Of a DNA stretch of 64,000 nt, positions 62,581-64,000 are shown one piece after another. The notes under the pieces are model-generated. The model worked only from the letters and a program-made list of their open reading frames with translations. It searched no databases and had not been told where the DNA came from. Origin of the DNA: Herbaspirillum sp. DW155 (GTDB taxonomy: Bacteria; Pseudomonadota; Gammaproteobacteria; Burkholderiales; Burkholderiaceae_D). Within the stretch, counting starts at the first letter, position 1. Each line of letters opens with the position of its first letter. Location of the stretch: NCBI RefSeq assembly GCF_037076565.1, contig NZ_AP029028.1:2294001-2358000 (forward strand). Direction: 5' to 3'. A program made the position numbers and the translations under genes.

Positions 62581-63936
62581 TCAGGCCTCCTCGATGAAAA
62601 CGGATGGATGCACCAGCGTGCGCGGCAGCAGCAGCGACAGCACGGCGATGACTTCGCGGGCCGACTTGGTGGCACCGCCGCCACCGGCCGGGCCATTGGT
62701 ATAGAGCGTTTCGACTTCGTTGCCGATGCGGACCGCTTCCTTCATGCTGGCCGTGCGGCCGGTGACGCGCAGGCGTACTTCCTGTGGCTCGGGTGCATGC
62801 GCCGACATCTGTTGACCGGCGATGGCATTGATGCCGATCAGGTCCACACGCAGTTCTTCGGTCTGCACGCCGGTGAGGGCCAGCCGTTCGCGCACGATCT
62901 CGCCAGCCAGTTGCGCACGCGCCTGTGCACCGGGGCCGGCGTAGGAGATCTGGCCTTCGCCGATGAAGCTGTCGCGGTAGCCCAGCGTGGTCTTGAGTGT
63001 CTGCGGTCGCGCACGACCTCGGCCGCCGGTGATGGCTACGCGGTCCGGCCCGACTTCTTCGATGCGCACTTGCGAGAAATCGGCAATCACATCCGGCGTG
63101 AAGTAGGCACTCGGATCATGGATCTCATAGAGCAATTGCTCCTTGCAGGTACGCGCCGTGACCTCGCCGCCCGAGCCGGCGACCTTGGTGATGACCGCGC
63201 TGCCATCGGCTTTCACCTCGCCGATGGGAAAGCCCAGCCGCGCCAGTCCGGCCACGTCCTTCTTGCCGGGATCGGCAAAGTAGCCGCCGGTGATCTGGCC
63301 GGCGCATTCCAGCAGATGGCCGATGAGCGTGCCCTGGCCGAGCTTGTCCCAGTCGTCGGCAGCCCAGCCGAACTCGTGGACCAGCGGCGCCAGCACCAGC
63401 GCCGGATCAGCCACCCGGCCCGTGATGATGACCTGGGCGCCGGCTTGCAGCGCCTCGACGATGGGAGCGATCCCCAGGTAGGCGTTGGCCGAAATCAGGC
63501 GCGCACCCAACGACGCGACCGGCTGGCCATTGTCCTCGATATGCCATTGGCCTTGCTGTACGGCCTCCAGCACATCATCACCGACCACGGCTGCTACCTT
63601 CAGTCCGGTCAGCCCCAGTTCGCGGGCGATCTCGCGCACGCGTTGCGCCGCGGCCAGCGGATTGGCCGCACCCATGTTGGTGATGATGCGGATGCCCTGG
63701 TCGGCGCAGGTCTTCAGTACCGCATGCATGCGCTCGGCCAGCAGGGGATCGTAGCCCTTGCTAGGGTCCGCCAGCCGGGCCTGCTGGCCGATGGCGATGG
63801 TGCGCTCGGCCAGGCATTCGAAGATCAGGTAATCCAGCTGGCCGTGTTCGGCCAGTTCGGCGGCCGGCTCGATGCGGTCGCCCGAATAGCCGGCACCGGC
63901 GCCGATGCGCACGATGCGCTGTGGATCTTGGGTCAT
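62581..63936 (-). CDS. Acyclic terpene utilization AtuA family protein (DUF1446)
   Basis: 451 residues: RIVRIGAGAGYSGDRIEPAAELAEHGQLDYLIFECLAERT, ITNMGAANPLAAAQRVREIARELG, NAYLGIAPIVEALQAGAQVIITGRVADPALVLAPLVHEFGW, and TGGYFADPGKKDV-like segments (each cut). AtuA is needed for citronellol/geraniol catabolism in Pseudomonas, but close homologues are widespread beside hydroxy- or branched-acid catabolic genes, so the family name does not prove terpene use. The ATG at 63936 follows GGAGA at a good distance. The AtuA pair could join catabolism of a branched or dicarboxylic acid; the substrate is unknown. Confidence 0.85.
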   Translation of the reverse strand: MTQDPQRIVRIGAGAGYSGDRIEPAAELAEHGQLDYLIFECLAERTIAIGQQARLADPSKGYDPLLAERMHAVLKTCADQGIRIITNMGAANPLAAAQRVREIARELGLTGLKVAAVVGDDVLEAVQQGQWHIEDNGQPVASLGARLISANAYLGIAPIVEALQAGAQVIITGRVADPALVLAPLVHEFGWAADDWDKLGQGTLIGHLLECAGQITGGYFADPGKKDVAGLARLGFPIGEVKADGSAVITKVAGSGGEVTARTCKEQLLYEIHDPSAYFTPDVIADFSQVRIEEVGPDRVAITGGRGRARPQTLKTTLGYRDSFIGEGQISYAGPGAQARAQLAGEIVRERLALTGVQTEELRVDLIGINAIAGQQMSAHAPEPQEVRLRVTGRTASMKEAVRIGNEVETLYTNGPAGGGGATKSAREVIAVLSLLLPRTLVHPSVFIEEA

Positions 63937-63979
63937 GCGGTTCTCCAAAACAGGGTGTTGCACTTCCAGTGGCCCGCGC

Positions 63980-64000
63980 TCAGAACAGCGGGAACAGCCC
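63980..64000 (-). CDS. Last codons of an upstream minus-strand gene (partial)
   Basis: The minus strand reads GLFPLF followed by TGA at 63980-63982. This is consistent with the C-terminus of a gene in the same operon as the AtuA pair, 43 bases upstream of it. Too little is present to name it; a transporter or acyl-CoA enzyme would fit the usual context. Confidence 0.35.
   Translation of the reverse strand, partial: GLFPLF

Overview
The window is a high-GC stretch of a betaproteobacterial chromosome. Gene order and protein sequences fit the Oxalobacteraceae, most likely Herbaspirillum or a close relative. This rests on family recognition and gene order; no database search was possible. It is almost entirely core chromosome: I see no tRNA, rRNA, insertion sequence, prophage or CRISPR array.

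Layout. Positions 1-656: 5' part of dapC (minus). 1090-10455: a chemoreceptor, then smc-zipA-ligA. 10574-12094: galU and def. 12174-20443: a cyanophycin locus, with cphA' and cphA on the minus strand and a divergent ABC transporter plus DUF1854 gene on the plus strand. 20475-20571: an elaborate palindromic intergenic element. 20652-25033 (minus): an rRNA pseudouridine synthase, glnD and map. 25386-31859: rpsB-tsf-pyrH-frr-uppS-cdsA-dxr, the classic translation/phospholipid/isoprenoid cluster. This runs on into the envelope cluster rseP-bamA-skp-lpxD-fabZ-lpxA-lpxB-rnhB, an RNA methyltransferase and a DUF6314 gene (to 42123). 42104-45677: the regulator/enzyme pair ppsR (minus) and ppsA (plus). 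45815-48465: NfeD, a stomatin-like protein and a secreted serine hydrolase. 48570-53380: a CpxRA-like two-component system (minus), divergent from a Ser/Thr/Pro-rich protein and a TPR-glycosyltransferase-like protein. 53460-54706: smpB, ratA, ratB. 54842-58009: guaB-guaA. 58189-61886: an orphan protein, nadB and purT. 62274-64000: an AtuA-type gene pair and the last codons of another gene (all minus).

The most interesting accessory content is (i) the cyanophycin locus, where a full-length synthetase, a C-terminally truncated paralogue, an ABC half-transporter with an unusual N-terminal domain and zinc ribbon, and a DUF1854 protein form one divergent cluster; and (ii) the CpxRA-like locus, where two TTTAC-N5-TTTAC boxes matching the CpxR consensus lie between the regulator and a low-complexity Ser/Thr/Pro-rich gene, which is followed by a TPR plus GT9-like gene. 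Many transcription units end in clear rho-independent terminators. Several promoters share a -10 hexamer followed directly by a GCCGG-like discriminator.
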